Below are positions 32,501 through 41,160 of a DNA stretch of 64,000 bases, in pieces. The position numbers and the translations under genes are program-made. Under the pieces are notes generated by a model. It searched no databases, was not told the origin of the DNA, and worked only from the letters and a program-made list of their open reading frames with translations. This DNA comes from Primula veris (lineage: Eukaryota; Streptophyta; Magnoliopsida; Ericales; Primulaceae). The stretch covers positions 16,251,501 to 16,315,500 of the forward strand of contig OY821745.1 in the NCBI GenBank assembly GCA_963682055.1. Reading direction: 5' to 3'. How positions within the stretch are numbered: the stretch's first letter is position 1; every line of letters starts with the position of its first letter.

Positions 32501-35500
32501 CGGGGTCATGGCTCCAGAGCTCCATCCTGGTTTTGTAATGCCGCAAGTGGTCTATTGGGCAGCTTTTCCCATCATAGAGTTTGAACTCTGGGATTATGAA
32601 CCCAACTGGGTTTCGGTACCGCATTATTTGATCGGTACATGGTGTTTCTTAGCATACGTCCCATGCTTTTTGGAACGCTTCATCCTGTGTTCGGTACTGG
32701 GAGGTGTATACTCCACCATAGTTGGGTGGGGGTAGTATCCTTCCACTACCCTGTTGTCAGTGTATCTCCCGCAGTTCGGGTTTGTGTCGAAGGCAGGTCC
32801 CGTATGAGCGCCCTGAAGGCCGAACGCTGGCGGGGTCGTTCTTGGGATGTGTTCCCCTTGCTGGGGTCTCCTTGTCTCCTGTTGTCGGCCTGCCACTTCC
32901 ATGGCGGCTCTATAAGTGGAATCTTCCACTTCAGTTCTTGGGTCCTTATGTGCATTGGCGGGCTGGCTTGGCGGTATTGTGATGCCTGCTGCTGCCATGG
33001 CCGACAAGCATGCCGCGAGCTGAGCTTGAAGCTGGGCATTGTAACTTTCATCGGTCCTTGCCAATACGACCGCATTTCCTTCTTGAAGAGCTATGGGTTG
33101 AAATTCCACCGTGGATGGTGTAATTATCCGTGGAGGGAGGATTGCTTGTCGGGTTGTAGGTTCGGGTACATCTTCCCTCGGCATACCGTATTGGGGTGCC
33201 AAGACGTTTGAGGGACGGTGTTGGGCTCTCCGTGTCTCCTCGTCGTGGTTGTCTTCGTTTGTCTGAAAACGAATTATTCTACCCTGATGGAAACTGGAGT
33301 TAACCGACGCTGCTGGAAAATGGGCCCTTGAGCTTGGCCCTGCGTTTGTTGCTAGCACAGCATTGTTTAGGTGGCGGCTTACTGGTAAGTGTCTCCTTGC
33401 GCGTCTTACCGCGGATAACGCTCTTTCTTCTTCCGAGTCCGTTGGGTTCTCGTCTATGAGTCCGTCGATCTGTAAAGGTTGGTCTGTCGGTTGGTCGGTG
33501 TGGATATTAGAGATGGTCGGTCGAGCTCCAACCTTGAGTGCCTCGTATCGTGCTCTGATGGCGAGGAGTTCTTCTAATTCGTCTTGGTTTATTGGGATTT
33601 CCCGGTTAGTCATGGTTCCTACTTCCTCGGGACGGGTTTCTTCATTTGTGTTAACCATTGTTGCTCGTCTAATAAAGTATGGGTGTTCGGCTTCGAAACT
33701 AGTTAGAAACTAGATGAAGTGTGGAGACGGCGCCATTTGATAAAGCAATAACTTTGATCGGGTTTTGTTATGCTTTTCAACAATATTAAAGTAAATTAAA
33801 GAAGATAAATATTGGATATGTTATTCTTTCTTATTGATCGGTAATTGTATTTGCTCGGATTACAATTGTGCTCGGTCTAATAGTCAAATCTTGATCTTGA
33901 TCTTGATCTTGTACTTTTTCCTTGATGCTCGGTCTTTTGTTTAATTCCTCTCGGTTTGCTTTTTAGTGAGATGAGCTCTGACAAATATCTTTCTTTTATC
34001 TTCTTCTCTGTGATTTTTCCGGTCCCTTTTTCAGTGAAGATACTTGGCTATTTATAGGCATTTATGCTTCGTAGGATGTTGAGAAGTGTCTTCATCTCAT
34101 GCGTCATCTCATGGGCTTTTCACTATGGACTTTTATTAATTGGGCTAAAATACTTAATTGGATAAATGTCATTATCCTTAAGTGGGAAAGTACTGTTATA
34201 CCCCGGGTCTTATGCTAAATGCGTTGGATACCCATTAATAACATGTAGGTCGACTCATACCCGAATAGGTATATTCGGGTCTGATTTTTGTGTTCTATCA
34301 AATACGTACCCAGACTCCTGTCGAAACTGATGTGACAAATGGACTAAAACAGGAATACTTTTCCCCTCACTCATTTATTTCTCTCTTTTACATCAAACTA
34401 ATACCACTGGGTCTCTAGCTGGTGTCAAAATATGGCAATTGAGTGGACAAAGGAAGAACAAATAGAATAAAAAAAATAAAACTGGGAATGACATAGGGAA
34501 AGGATGCTGGCCATGTAAATTTTGGGTAGACACTTGACGAGGAGAGTTATGAACCTCTCCAGAGTTTCAACTTTTGAATTACCTGCCATGTCACTTTATA
34601 AAAAAGTATGGCAATTTTTCTGTCTCAACATGTGTGGCTCACTCGCATTCTTGTTACAATTATAGCTCACACCCTTATTAATAAGAGTTGGAGGGTACAT
34701 ACTTTTGTATAATACGAACACGTGATAAATAACAACTCATCATACTTATCAAAAATGAACATTTTTAACCACCATGAGAATCATTTTATTCCGGCTGTAC
34801 CAAAATTAAATAATACAATTCACAAGCACAGAAGGGTACCATGACACTATATCTCTTACCTCATCCCCTCAATTTTATAAGATACTAAAGTTGATTTTTT
34901 ATTATGTTTATCTCTTATATACTATAAAAAGGGTTTATGTAAGTCCAATGCTACACTCTTCTCTCCTGACATTCTGGCTTCTCTTTCAACTTTTTTTCCT
35001 GAGAAATTCACTTCCATAAATTAATGACAAAAAAATAGTCATAAGCCACAAAGAGATCAAAACAACCATGTAACCCAAAAAGCTATTTGCCACGTTTAAC
35101 AGACAGGATTGCCAAATAACAAGTCACTTGTATTTGATTTATTAATCATTTAAATAAAGTTTCAGAAAACATACAATATCAAGAGAAGAGGTCATCAGGG
35201 AGTGGAAAGAAATGTTATACATAGCTAAACAGTGAAATGGAAGCTAAATGTACCTTTGCAGAACCAAGATCAAATATGTTTCCAGCAAATATTCCTCGAA
35301 CTAAGTTTTCAACACGCTTTACCTCATCCTCGATCGCATCATTAATGCGAACTACTTCTTTGAATAAAGATATTGCTTTTGCATTTTCTTCCTCCTAGTC
35401 CGTTTAATCACCAAAAGAAAACCATTAGAATATTCACAAAGAAGAAGATTGGAAGAGAGAAGAAGCTGTATAGGTGAATCGGAGTTCCTATCTCCAGCCA

Positions 35501-38500
35501 CACATCTTAGTTTCCATAGAAATGATAAATGCACAACATTTTGTGCAAAGTTATGGTACAGCATGTGTGTCAATCAAATCGATTAAGGGGAATGTGTGGG
35601 ACCATCACTATGGGTATAAAATATTTCTAATCAAACAACTGAGACCTCGTTGGTTACATAAATTGTTTACCTTAACTTTCTTGAATATGTCTCTAAATCC
35701 CAGTTCTCTAAGGACTTGCTCTCGTATCTGGCATAGAAGCTAAAACAAAACAAAAAAATACCAGTTCAGCTCATCGCATTGTACATTATTTATCAGATAT
35801 GACAGACAAGAGTTCTTTTGCAAATAAATTATAGATTCAAAGGTAGCTTACTATGCAATCAGGAGGCCCTCCATGACTTTCTGGATCTTTCTTAAAATCC
35901 TCCAGTATGTCGCCATATCTTAAAATATTTTTAGCACAAAAATAAAGTTAGAATTTTAAAAACACATCCATGTGTTATGATAAATTATATTCTCAAGAGC
36001 AATTATGATATTACCAAGATAAGCAATAAACTAAAGCTTGATAGCTGTAGTACACAGTGCCATCAAAAATACCTAATAAACTTCATTGCTTTTTTATTTG
36101 TCTGAATAAATAGCACATTCGAAGGGGCAGCTCAAGATGTGTGTAGGAATCGCTTAGGGTTTACTATTCTAAGCTCACTCACACCAAATCAATAAAAATA
36201 AGGCAACAAGCAATGGACAGCAAAACGTGTGTGTTTTGAAGGATTTTCAGGGATAATATTGATAAAATCAAAGTACTGGAAGGATAAATTACAATCGAAT
36301 TTAAATGCTGTGATAAAAGAAAACATCAATGAAATTAGTATCAGATTTTTTCATATCAGATTTTTTCATAGCTTAATTAGCCCAACACGTTATACTGCAG
36401 CAGTGATAATAGTTTTCATTCGTTGCAGAAGTGCTCCCCCCCAAAAGTAAATGGAGTTTTCATTTTAATGTCGAAGGCATTTACTACTAACAAGTAGCTC
36501 CTAAAACTATTTCTGCGGCATCTTCCTCTTTTCTTCTTTCGTACACGTCTGTATTATAACGGGGTTCAATACAATGATAAACAAATGTTTCCGCACTTAG
36601 ACAGCATTTGACAGGATAATCAGTCCCAATATCCCAAATTTTCAAGCAAGGTATCTCATCCCTCCCATTTTCTATTTTTATTCTTTTAGAAAAATATATA
36701 TCAAAACAAGTTAAAGTTTTTGGTATGGAAATGAAAAATTACTCTTAGTATCTGTCTTTTATTGACCATTAGTCATTTAATAAGAAGTAGCATTATTTTC
36801 CCTCTTCTGTGTTAAGACACTTAACTAGGAGGGGGGAAAATCAATTTTAAGCGTTATTTCTCAACAACAAAACGTAGGTAAAAGCAATTTAACGCTTCTA
36901 CAGTTTCATCTAATGTACTGAGTGGAGGAAAAAAGATACAAACCATTTAAAGCGACTAGAATAGTGTAGAAAGTGTTTGCATTCACGACATGATAAACCA
37001 AATGAGGTGATGAGGGTAAATTATGAATGTAATTTTTGGAAACACACTATAGATACCAGGTTGGTTAGTTGTAAACAAAAAGAGAAACTAAGACAGCTTG
37101 ACGAGGTTCAAATACAGGCATGAGTAATTTTAAGCAAATAAATTTTAAAAACGAAAAAAAAAACTCAGATTTAAATTAAAATGACAATTAATGTTACTCA
37201 GCAAAAAACGAGTCTGATGACTGTCTTTCCGAAATAAGTAACAGTATAGACAAACACCAATAACATATGTGATGAAGCATCAACTAGTAACCCGAAACAA
37301 GTACCAAACTTTTCCAGTTTTCGAACAGTTTAAGACTTTAAAAAACATTATGTTCCCTGTACATCTGTAATATCTGGTAAATGTAAAATTATGCTCCGAT
37401 TACCTTTGAGCGAACTTCTCAGCTCTTACATGAGCATCAGCAACACTCTCGTCACTCTCTGCACGTTTTCTGCAACAAAGAGGAAAAAGATAAACAATTG
37501 GACAATAAATCTAGTGGCATTGTCAGTCACCACAAATTACAGGCAAATGAGAATTCTCTAAAAACTCACATACCTTATTGAGACACATTCTCATTCCAAT
37601 ATATTACTGTAATAAGAAGGAAACATTTAATTCTAACATAATCTCCAATACTTCCCAAAACATTACGCCGGCTCAGGTGACAGTTATGACAGACTCTATC
37701 ATAACCCCATACGAAAATGAGGTAAAAAATAAAAACAGAGAGCTGCTAAAGTAAACCACAACACATTCAACAAAATGGGGATGACTCGGATATGGTAGTC
37801 ACATTTACATAGATTGACGCTAGAACTGTGCGAATAAAAAATAAATTTTCCAGTTTACCACCAGCATTGTGGCTTCACCGTCCATCAAAACGCGTATGGG
37901 GGGCATATACCAAGGTGCTAAAAGTCACTACGCAAGTTTCAGGCATGGATTGTGGCCTGGTGGTCTCGGGTTCTATGCGGTAAAGCTAAATTTTCAAACA
38001 GACTTCCTCCGCAGTCCATGTTACCATTTCGGCATGTTCCATATTAAGTGTCCACTTAGTATATTTTACCATTTTTCCTATCTTTTCATTTAAATATCAT
38101 TTGACGTGACATAAAGTAAGGGTAAATTTGAAGACTTATAAAAAAAAGGTGTATAACGCTGATATCTCCTAACTACTTGGATTCCTCGTAGGATACACTT
38201 AATATGGAACGGATGGAATATTTTATTAGACACGTTGGAAAACCAATTCCAAGCTCATCAACCAGATACAATCTACATGTTTAAGCTTTTCAACCGCAAT
38301 CCAACAAAAGGTCTAAGAACATCTGCCACCTAAGGAAATAATTGTAAAGACTTATTTCCGGGAAACACTTGAGTACAAAGCAAAACCACAAAAAATCACC
38401 AAAAACCCTGAATAATTTATTTTTAGTTATTTCGCTAATCAATGCACATCAGATTCATCATCTCCCATTTCAGCCTCTCTAGAGCATTGAAATGTTTCAA

Positions 38501-41109
38501 ATGAGTCTAGACAACCAAATAGAATAATACTATTGAACCATTGTTCTTACTAAAATATGTATAACCAGTTGAAAAGGGTTTTCCATCAATCTCATTTCTC
38601 TGCTCTCCTAGTTCAAGATAATCTTTCCCTCTAATTTAGCTAACATGTCTACAGTGTAATTGTAGATGCGCTGAGAGTAGCTTTTATATTGTTTAGGGTC
38701 TTGTTAATGATATCTAGTGTCATTGTGTACCAATTTACATTATTTCCTCTTTTATCGATTTGTACACAATTTAAATCAATTTTGAAGTTAAATAAATTTC
38801 AATCTTGAAATTTTAATGGTCCTTCATTAGATTTCAAAATCTTCGCTCTATATAGCACAGTTTTGAGACTGCAACACTATGATATGCGGAGCTGACTCTC
38901 GCCACTATCGCTGCCTCATGTTTGAAGTACCAAATTATACACATATATACATCAAATTTTAAAAATGTAACAAATTAATTGAAAAAATTCACAGGAATGC
39001 CACTACAAATTTCAAGATTGAAACTGATCCGAAGTGATAACTCGCAGAAATGGTAATGAACAAAAACGAAATGGCAGAACGTGCAATCATCAGAACAAAT
39101 GCATAACCACGAATATAATAAATTTAAACAGAATACTACACAAGACAACAGTACTTTCAGAAAGAGAAAATATTAGAAATCAAAGCTTTTACCTAATATA
39201 TACATAACGATGGTGGGAAACGTGGAAAGAATGGAAATGAGATATGGGAAAAACTTCCTAGAATGGTTATATTTATAACAATAAGTTTATCACAAGAATG
39301 GTCCCGATAGTAAAATCCCATTTTGATCTTGTACTTTCAATTGAAACATTACTATCCTAAAAGTACAGAAGATACAAGGAAATTGATCCTTGCATGAGCG
39401 CATGCTCAGTACTCGTCGATATGTGTTTATATGCATAATATGTATGAATATGCCATAGACTCCTAATTATGCATGAACAGAGCATGAACCGAATGATTGA
39501 GTTGTGCTTTTTGAATCATCCGTTATCGCTTTCTGAACCTTCTCAAGAAAAATGATACCATCCCCTCTTTTTTTTTGCAAAATCAAGAAAAAGATGAAGT
39601 TCTGTTTAATCTTTAACCATAGAATCAAAACTTGATTATATCAGTAACAAAAAAGTCACCCTGAAAAAACAAACAATTGTGTAAGTACCAGTTAACAAAT
39701 TCAGAGTAGTTAAGCAAAGAAATTAGCAAAAGTATGACCAGACAAATGAATAGAAAAGAAGAAACTGAACCTAAACTAGGCCATCTTTCCTTCTTTTTTT
39801 CTTTTTTGATAAGTAAGAACCCTCACATTGAAGGTTACGTGGCCATAAGGATCGAACCCTGACAGGGCTGTTCCCGGCCCAAGTCTATTAAGGCTTGGGC
39901 ATCGGGCAAATATTGTGGCAACGCCTCAACTATTTTTTTTTTTATTGTATATTAAATATTTAATAATGTTACATTTGCCTAATAGTTGTGTAGCTAAGAT
40001 TCCAATTCATTAGTCATGAGTTCGATACTCTTTAACTACAATTTTATTTTGATTTTGATTTGTATTTTTATGGGCAAAAAAAAAAATTACGAGCCTTAAG
40101 CATACACATTTGTCGGACCGTCACTGAACCCTAACAATGAGCGGTGTATATTAAATCTATAACCACTTGGGTTTGCTCAAACTACGCTCTCTTCTTCATT
40201 CTCTTATAATATTACATTATTTTGCCTCGTCTGGTGAGGACGCCCATTTGGCTAGTCCGATACGTTTTTCATGCTAAAGACGAAGTATGAATAGCAAGAT
40301 GTTGAAGCTAGGTACCCCCCTAATTGTGATTTTTTTAATTTCCGGCAATGTATAATCACTAAAATATGTTAAAAATGATAATTTAGCACCCCTCATAATT
40401 TTGTCCCACTAAAAAGTCCCAATAGTAGGGAATGACATGAGCATATATTACTACTCGCATAAATGAATGCTCAAGCGATGTGAGACATTTCCAACACGAG
40501 TGTTATAGTAACTAGGATAAATGGGGGCGTTATTAACAATTTAGTCCTCAAGTTCCACATCCTTTAACATTTAACCCTTCATATACCAATCAACATCTGC
40601 ACCCATTGAGACATTTTCTAGTGATTTTAAAACTACCAAATCAATACCAGAGGACCAAAATAACTTCAGAAACTTATCTAAACAGTGAGAAACCTTAAAT
40701 TACAGCTTAGTCCCTAAGTTTGCATATTTCATGCTTTTAGTCTCCAAATTTATAATTCTCACAGAGAGAAACCAGGAGTGTAGGATAAATTATAAACAGT
40801 GAGAAACCTGAAATTACACATTAGTCCCTAAGTTTGTATATTTCATGCTTTTAGTCTCCAAATTTATAAGTCTTAGGGACAGCACCCCCACATTTAGGAA
40901 AAATCGACTATTTTAACAAAACAAAACAAGAAAAAGGGGGGGACCTGAAAGAAGGGATGGAAGTGAGGAAGAGGTTGATCCAAGCGATTTCAGCGGGAGT
41001 TGGTTTTTTTGGGTTATCGGAGTTTGGGAATCTGTATGGTATCGTGCATGCCCTGTAATTTGTTGAGATCGGACTCACTAATAACGGAAACTCTACCAGC
41101 TCACCCGCA

Positions 41110-41117
<8 letters not shown>
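14504..41117 (-). CDS. DUF89-family damage-control phosphatase (At2g17340-like), 12 exons, 368 residues
   Basis: Exons: 40945-41117, 37404-37469, 35852-35918, 35671-35739, 35254-35394, 16380-16508, 16192-16278, 15442-15516, 15285-15362, 15071-15148, 14678-14740, 14504-14584. Every intron is GT-AG and lengths sum to 1107 nt (368 codons plus TAA), matching the roughly 367-residue Arabidopsis homologue as I recall it. Key motifs: ELVEFPLL near the N-terminus; [16 protein letters not shown]; the metal-binding FVDNSGADI (D221, N222); [25 protein letters not shown] (312-328). The family comprises metal-dependent phosphatases that hydrolyse damaged or surplus phosphometabolites; this subgroup is linked to phosphopantetheine and related substrates, probably in the cytosol (no targeting peptide seen). 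Intron 5 (16509-35253) holds the complete retrotransposon E2. No coding lesion is visible. A GA tract directly precedes the ATG. Confidence 0.95.
16509..18373. other. Intron 5 of the DUF89 gene, part downstream of the insertion
   Basis: AT-rich non-coding sequence. It contains a SINE-like block at 16690-16790 and otherwise no element I recognise. It ends at the target duplication AATAC (18374-18378). Confidence 0.75.
16690..16790 (+). repeat. tRNA-derived SINE-like block
   Basis: An A-box-like TAGCCAAGTAGG at 16698-16709 and B-box-like GGGTTCGAGTA at 16740-16750, spaced as in a tRNA head, followed by a T/A-rich stretch. No acceptor stem pairs, so it is not a tRNA gene. Ends are not determined. 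Confidence 0.4.
18379..18943 (-). repeat. 3' LTR of E2 (565 bp)
   Basis: Terminal TGATA...TATCA. Contains a TATA box (TATAAATA on minus, 18691-18698) and an AATAAA (TTTATT on +, 18471-18476). Relative to the other LTR it has 13 extra bases (TTTCTTATTACAA) and lacks one 12-bp CTTGAT-type repeat. The flank AGTGCTCCCTGACTTC at 18944 on, read on minus, is the purine-rich primer region. Confidence 0.95.
18691..18698 (-). promoter_or_regulatory. TATA box in the E2 3' LTR
   Basis: Reads TATAAATA within CTATAAATAGCC on the minus strand; copied at 34049-34056 in the other LTR and matched in E1. Confidence 0.68.
19155..19162 (+). promoter_or_regulatory. TATA box of E2 opposite-strand gene 1
   Basis: CTATAAAAGGG, 62 bp before ATG 19217; E1 gene 1a has the same box 60 bp before its ATG. 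Confidence 0.66.
19217..19555 (+). pseudogene. E2 opposite-strand gene 1: coiled-coil protein, C-terminal frameshift
   Basis: ATG at 19217 ([20 protein letters not shown]). The frame is open to TAG at 19517-19519, but from about 19487 the frame that matches E1 (LHARSKP...) is a different one and runs to about 19552, so an indel has changed the last 20 or so residues. It combines features of E1 genes 1a ([15 protein letters not shown]) and 1b (LEASRD, KRAYK), as expected if E1 duplicated a single ancestor. AATAAA at 19618-19623 lies in a 16-bp string identical to E1. Confidence 0.66.
19945..19952 (+). promoter_or_regulatory. TATA box (TATAAATA) of E2 opposite-strand gene 2
   Basis: CTATAAATACCTC, 102 bp before ATG 20047; conserved in E1. 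Confidence 0.65.
20047..20350 (+). pseudogene. E2 opposite-strand gene 2: coiled-coil protein with 1-nt insertion
   Basis: Starts [17 protein letters not shown], then a run of five T (20093-20097) creates TAA. One frame over, homology with E1 gene 2 resumes and is open to 20350: [47 protein letters not shown]. The single extra T explains the break. Confidence 0.68.
20765..20772 (+). promoter_or_regulatory. TATA box (TATAAATA) of E2 opposite-strand gene 3
   Basis: CCCTATAAATATCC, 112 bp before ATG 20877; conserved position in E1. Confidence 0.63.
20877..21344 (+). pseudogene. E2 opposite-strand gene 3: coiled-coil protein, nonsense and frameshift
   Basis: Starts [19 protein letters not shown], as in E1 gene 3. 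An extra segment of about 30 codons, absent from E1, contains an in-frame TAG (21023-21025). Homology continues with [20 protein letters not shown], shifts frame near 21226 and ends [13 protein letters not shown] at 21344. Confidence 0.66.
21531..21538 (+). promoter_or_regulatory. TATA box of E2 opposite-strand gene 4
   Basis: Within CTTATAAATGCTCCCTATTG (from 21529), identical to E1 over 20 bases, 94 bp before ATG 21625. Confidence 0.66.
21625..21982 (+). pseudogene. E2 opposite-strand gene 4: coiled-coil protein, frameshifted
   Basis: Begins [18 protein letters not shown] and [17 protein letters not shown], matching E1 gene 4. The frame is lost in a GAGAGAG run near 21740, then homology resumes in another frame: [53 protein letters not shown] follows at 22074-22079 in GATGAATAAAA, conserved in E1. 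Confidence 0.68.
22762..25045 (+). pseudogene. E2 opposite-strand gene 5: four-exon gene with 'putative gypsy type transposon' domain
   Basis: Exons 22762-22767 (ATG ACT, donor GTAAGT), 23069-23929 (acceptor ATCAG), 23997-24428 and 24496-25045; all junctions phase 0 and at the same codons as in E1, where exon 2 also starts six codons before the shared Leu. Exon 2 carries [49 protein letters not shown] and [16 protein letters not shown]. Exon 4 is a coiled coil with [20 protein letters not shown] and ends VDH. Lesions: an in-frame TGA at 23549-23551, a frameshift near 24885-24900 and a TAG just before the final VDH. Probably inactive here. Confidence 0.7.
25278..25853 (+). CDS. E2 opposite-strand block 6: 191-residue coiled-coil protein
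   Basis: Open from ATG 25278 ([13 protein letters not shown]) to TGA 25853. It is the intact counterpart of the interrupted E1 block 6: [69 protein letters not shown]. The frame also stays open upstream of the ATG through a CAG|GTACC boundary, so it could be an exon. No recognised domain. Confidence 0.62.
   Translation: MVVWSRPSCSLGERPVLNPEGSRSPHISELNAARREIEELNIHISNLSTRLRDLGEKFSRKTARYTVNKGNAKELLGALRRSRDDARGRVTSLNLALGAIFEDADLLLSFVKAYWARARALEVYEYVKGTRGVTRAERMVDAMARVTETTVALNRVDSSVKSRLGIQITSLRDIHFADAVETSASVKDLSD
25983..26627 (+). CDS. E2 opposite-strand block 7: coiled-coil protein, acidic Cys/Ser tail
   Basis: Open frame after an acceptor-like TTTGATAG (AG at 25981-25982), the same place as in E1. 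Contains [37 protein letters not shown], acidic [12 protein letters not shown] and the end ACSSCSSF. Fully open in both elements, about 214 residues. Function unknown; likely the 3' exon of a larger unit. Confidence 0.6.
   Translation, partial: APAILPHQTDSPALVNPGQGPTGAARDEASSGVANEVRASWLYVDLMVKNKKLHGQCARLKEKLRAQTASFDDYVRRAEHVVEVQERQLDRCWRLKDKYLGKLRSLVSRANVLMKYFHASRLMHDASAAMSQVWQFALDDARRHEASDAYEHAKGAEFSARLEVVSRVGSNTTNFVSLLPHERFEGEDTDEDTATDDEEVVLGHAPACSSCSSF
26850..27590 (+). repeat. Tandem array, about 92-bp compound unit
   Basis: Alternating half-units TGCCTTCGGTTCGTTGAAGG and TGCCTCCGGTTCGTTGGAGG, each followed by ACTTG, joined by TTCGGGACTTAAACCCTG and TTTCTTGTTCTTTTTCTTAG. Roughly eight irregular copies, some half-units lost. 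It lies between integrase and the opposite-strand genes, exactly where E1 has its two arrays, but the unit is different. Confidence 0.92.
27676..28734 (-). CDS. pol: E2 pol: integrase and C-terminal domain (352 residues open)
   Basis: Open on the minus strand and more than 80% similar by eye to E1 integrase. It has the second half of the zinc finger (CDKCQRF), the catalytic [15 protein letters not shown] and GNGQAEVSN motifs in DD35E spacing, and [14 protein letters not shown] at the C-terminus. The H-H half of the zinc finger lies in a broken frame just upstream (28735-28790), so integrase as a whole is probably not made intact. Confidence 0.88.
   Translation of the reverse strand: MKDHAEHTSKEDPSPTRLITQGYWWPYIKRDADVYVQRCDKCQRFAKMPRLPSSMMTPVSAPWPFAQWAIDLVGKLPKAPGNVEYLIVATDYFTKWVEAKPLRQIKAQNVKQSIWEHIITRFGIPYAIVADNGTQFKDVKLQLWYEELGIQKFYSTPTYPQGNGQAEVSNRIILDGIKTSLEKAKGKWPERLLNVLWSCRTMPKTDTKETPFSLAYNVEAVIPTEVGMPTLRTSLVEQGSNEERMREELDMLDEKREIAALTLAKYQQSVKQTYDKRVKGSKEFMVGELVLRRVTAYTRNEIHGKLSPNWEGPYEIVKRTSPVSYKLKSVLFDNSRGEKNSWNVANLKKYYL
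28754..29902 (-). pseudogene. pol: E2 pol: RNase H and archaeal-type RNase H, interrupted
   Basis: Contains the RNase H/connection ([27 protein letters not shown]) then the archaeal-type RNase H with [17 protein letters not shown] and NAHVDALAT. An in-frame TAG ends the first ORF at 29597-29599; the frame continues from about 29590. A further shift or stop separates it from integrase near 28740-28755. It retains the 35 or so bases deleted in E1 at the RT-RNase H junction. Confidence 0.86.
29863..31174 (-). pseudogene. pol: E2 pol: reverse transcriptase with damaged active site
   Basis: Starts with [19 protein letters not shown], runs through [14 protein letters not shown] and [14 protein letters not shown], then shifts frame near 30435; the second frame has [11 protein letters not shown] and [15 protein letters not shown]. 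The catalytic motif reads VYIDMVIKS (about 30220-30245) where E1 has two aspartates: one GAC codon is missing. With the frameshift, this RT cannot be functional. CIYF replaces CIDF in the fingers. Confidence 0.9.
31065..33658 (-). pseudogene. gag: E2 gag and protease region, several frame breaks
   Basis: ATG at 33658 lies only about 65 bp from the PBS. The first 344 residues are open ([20 protein letters not shown]..., Gln/Pro-rich), then capsid-like pieces appear in shifting frames: [19 protein letters not shown] (32624-32442), [19 protein letters not shown] (32344-32036). A zinc-knuckle-like [14 protein letters not shown] lies near 31740. Protease ([21 protein letters not shown]) is split by an in-frame TAA at 31320-31322. 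Gag packages RNA and protease matures the polyprotein; neither can be made whole here. Confidence 0.86.
33721..33735 (-). promoter_or_regulatory. Primer-binding site of E2
   Basis: On the minus strand the 5' LTR ends in TATCA, then AA, then TGGCGCCGTCTCCAC. The first nine bases fit the 3' end of plant tRNA-Asp; the rest fits poorly. Confidence 0.75.
33738..34300 (-). repeat. 5' LTR of E2 (563 bp)
   Basis: Bounded by TGATA...TATCA; TATA box at 34049-34056. A 12-bp tandem expansion of CTTGAT lies at 33892-33910. The poly(A) signal position reads AATAAG (CTTATT on +, 33830-33835) where the other LTR has AATAAA. The target duplication AATAC follows at 34301-34305. Confidence 0.95.
34049..34056 (-). 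promoter_or_regulatory. TATA box in the E2 5' LTR
   Basis: TATAAATA on the minus strand within CTATAAATAGCC; it would drive gag-pol transcription toward lower coordinates. Confidence 0.68.
34306..35253. other. Intron 5 of the DUF89 gene, part upstream of the insertion
   Basis: About 950 bp between the donor of exon 5 (GTACATTTAG) and the target duplication. AT-rich; no element or ORF recognised. Confidence 0.75.
35919..37403. other. Intron 2 of the DUF89 gene
   Basis: 1485 bp of AT-rich intron. Nothing recognisable; short ORFs such as 36229-36450 show no family features. Confidence 0.7.
39786..39905 (-). repeat. SINE-like 3' part with A-rich tail
   Basis: Read on the minus strand: a B-box-like AGGGTTCGATCC, a body ending CTTACTTATC, then an A-rich tail (AAAAAAGAAAAAAAG). 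This order is that of a plant tRNA-derived SINE. The 5' end and target duplication were not found. Confidence 0.42.
40680..40870 (+). repeat. Imperfect tandem duplication, 114-bp period
   Basis: AAACAGTGAGAAACC begins at 40680 and again at 40794, each followed by TTAGTCCCTAAGTTTG and ATATTTCATGCTTTTAG. It lies 75 bp from the donor of exon 1 of the DUF89 gene. Confidence 0.85.

Positions 41118-41160
<43 letters not shown>

Larger units (their letters stand above)
18379..34300 (-). mobile_element. Complete Tat-lineage Ty3/gypsy LTR retrotransposon E2 (15.9 kb) inside DUF89 intron 5
   Basis: Both LTRs (33738-34300 as 5', 18379-18943 as 3' in element orientation) begin TGATAG and end TTATCA. The 5 bp target duplication AATAC is perfect (18374-18378 and 34301-34305). 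Internal order on the minus strand: PBS, gag, protease, RT, RNase H, archaeal-type RNase H, integrase, tandem array, then the gene block coded on the other (+) strand, then the 3' LTR. By eye the LTRs differ at 13 of about 550 aligned sites plus three indels, about 2.4%, which at commonly used plant rates means on the order of one million years. Gag-pol has many stops and frameshifts, so it is non-autonomous. Orientation is the same as the host gene. Confidence 0.96.
37470..40944. other. Intron 1 of the DUF89 gene
   Basis: 3475 bp. It contains a SINE-like block near 39786-39905 and a 114-bp tandem duplication next to exon 1 (40680-40870). The rest is AT-rich and unassigned. Confidence 0.7.

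Noticed and set aside
32639..33713. Plus-strand ORFs of up to 190 residues opposite E2 gag
   Set aside because: Cysteine/serine-rich shadows of the gag frame without homology between E1 and E2 to test them.
13350..34300. E1 and E2 LTRs as one element with inverted LTRs
   Set aside because: The E1 LTR is strongly diverged from both E2 LTRs, and E2 has its own perfect target duplication.
37869..38093. Possible small gene in DUF89 intron 1
   Set aside because: 74 codons, no homology, no splice or promoter context.
39991..40030. Second tRNA-like box pair (TAGCTAAGATT and GAGTTCGATACTC)
   Set aside because: Fits only weakly and no stem or tail could be found.
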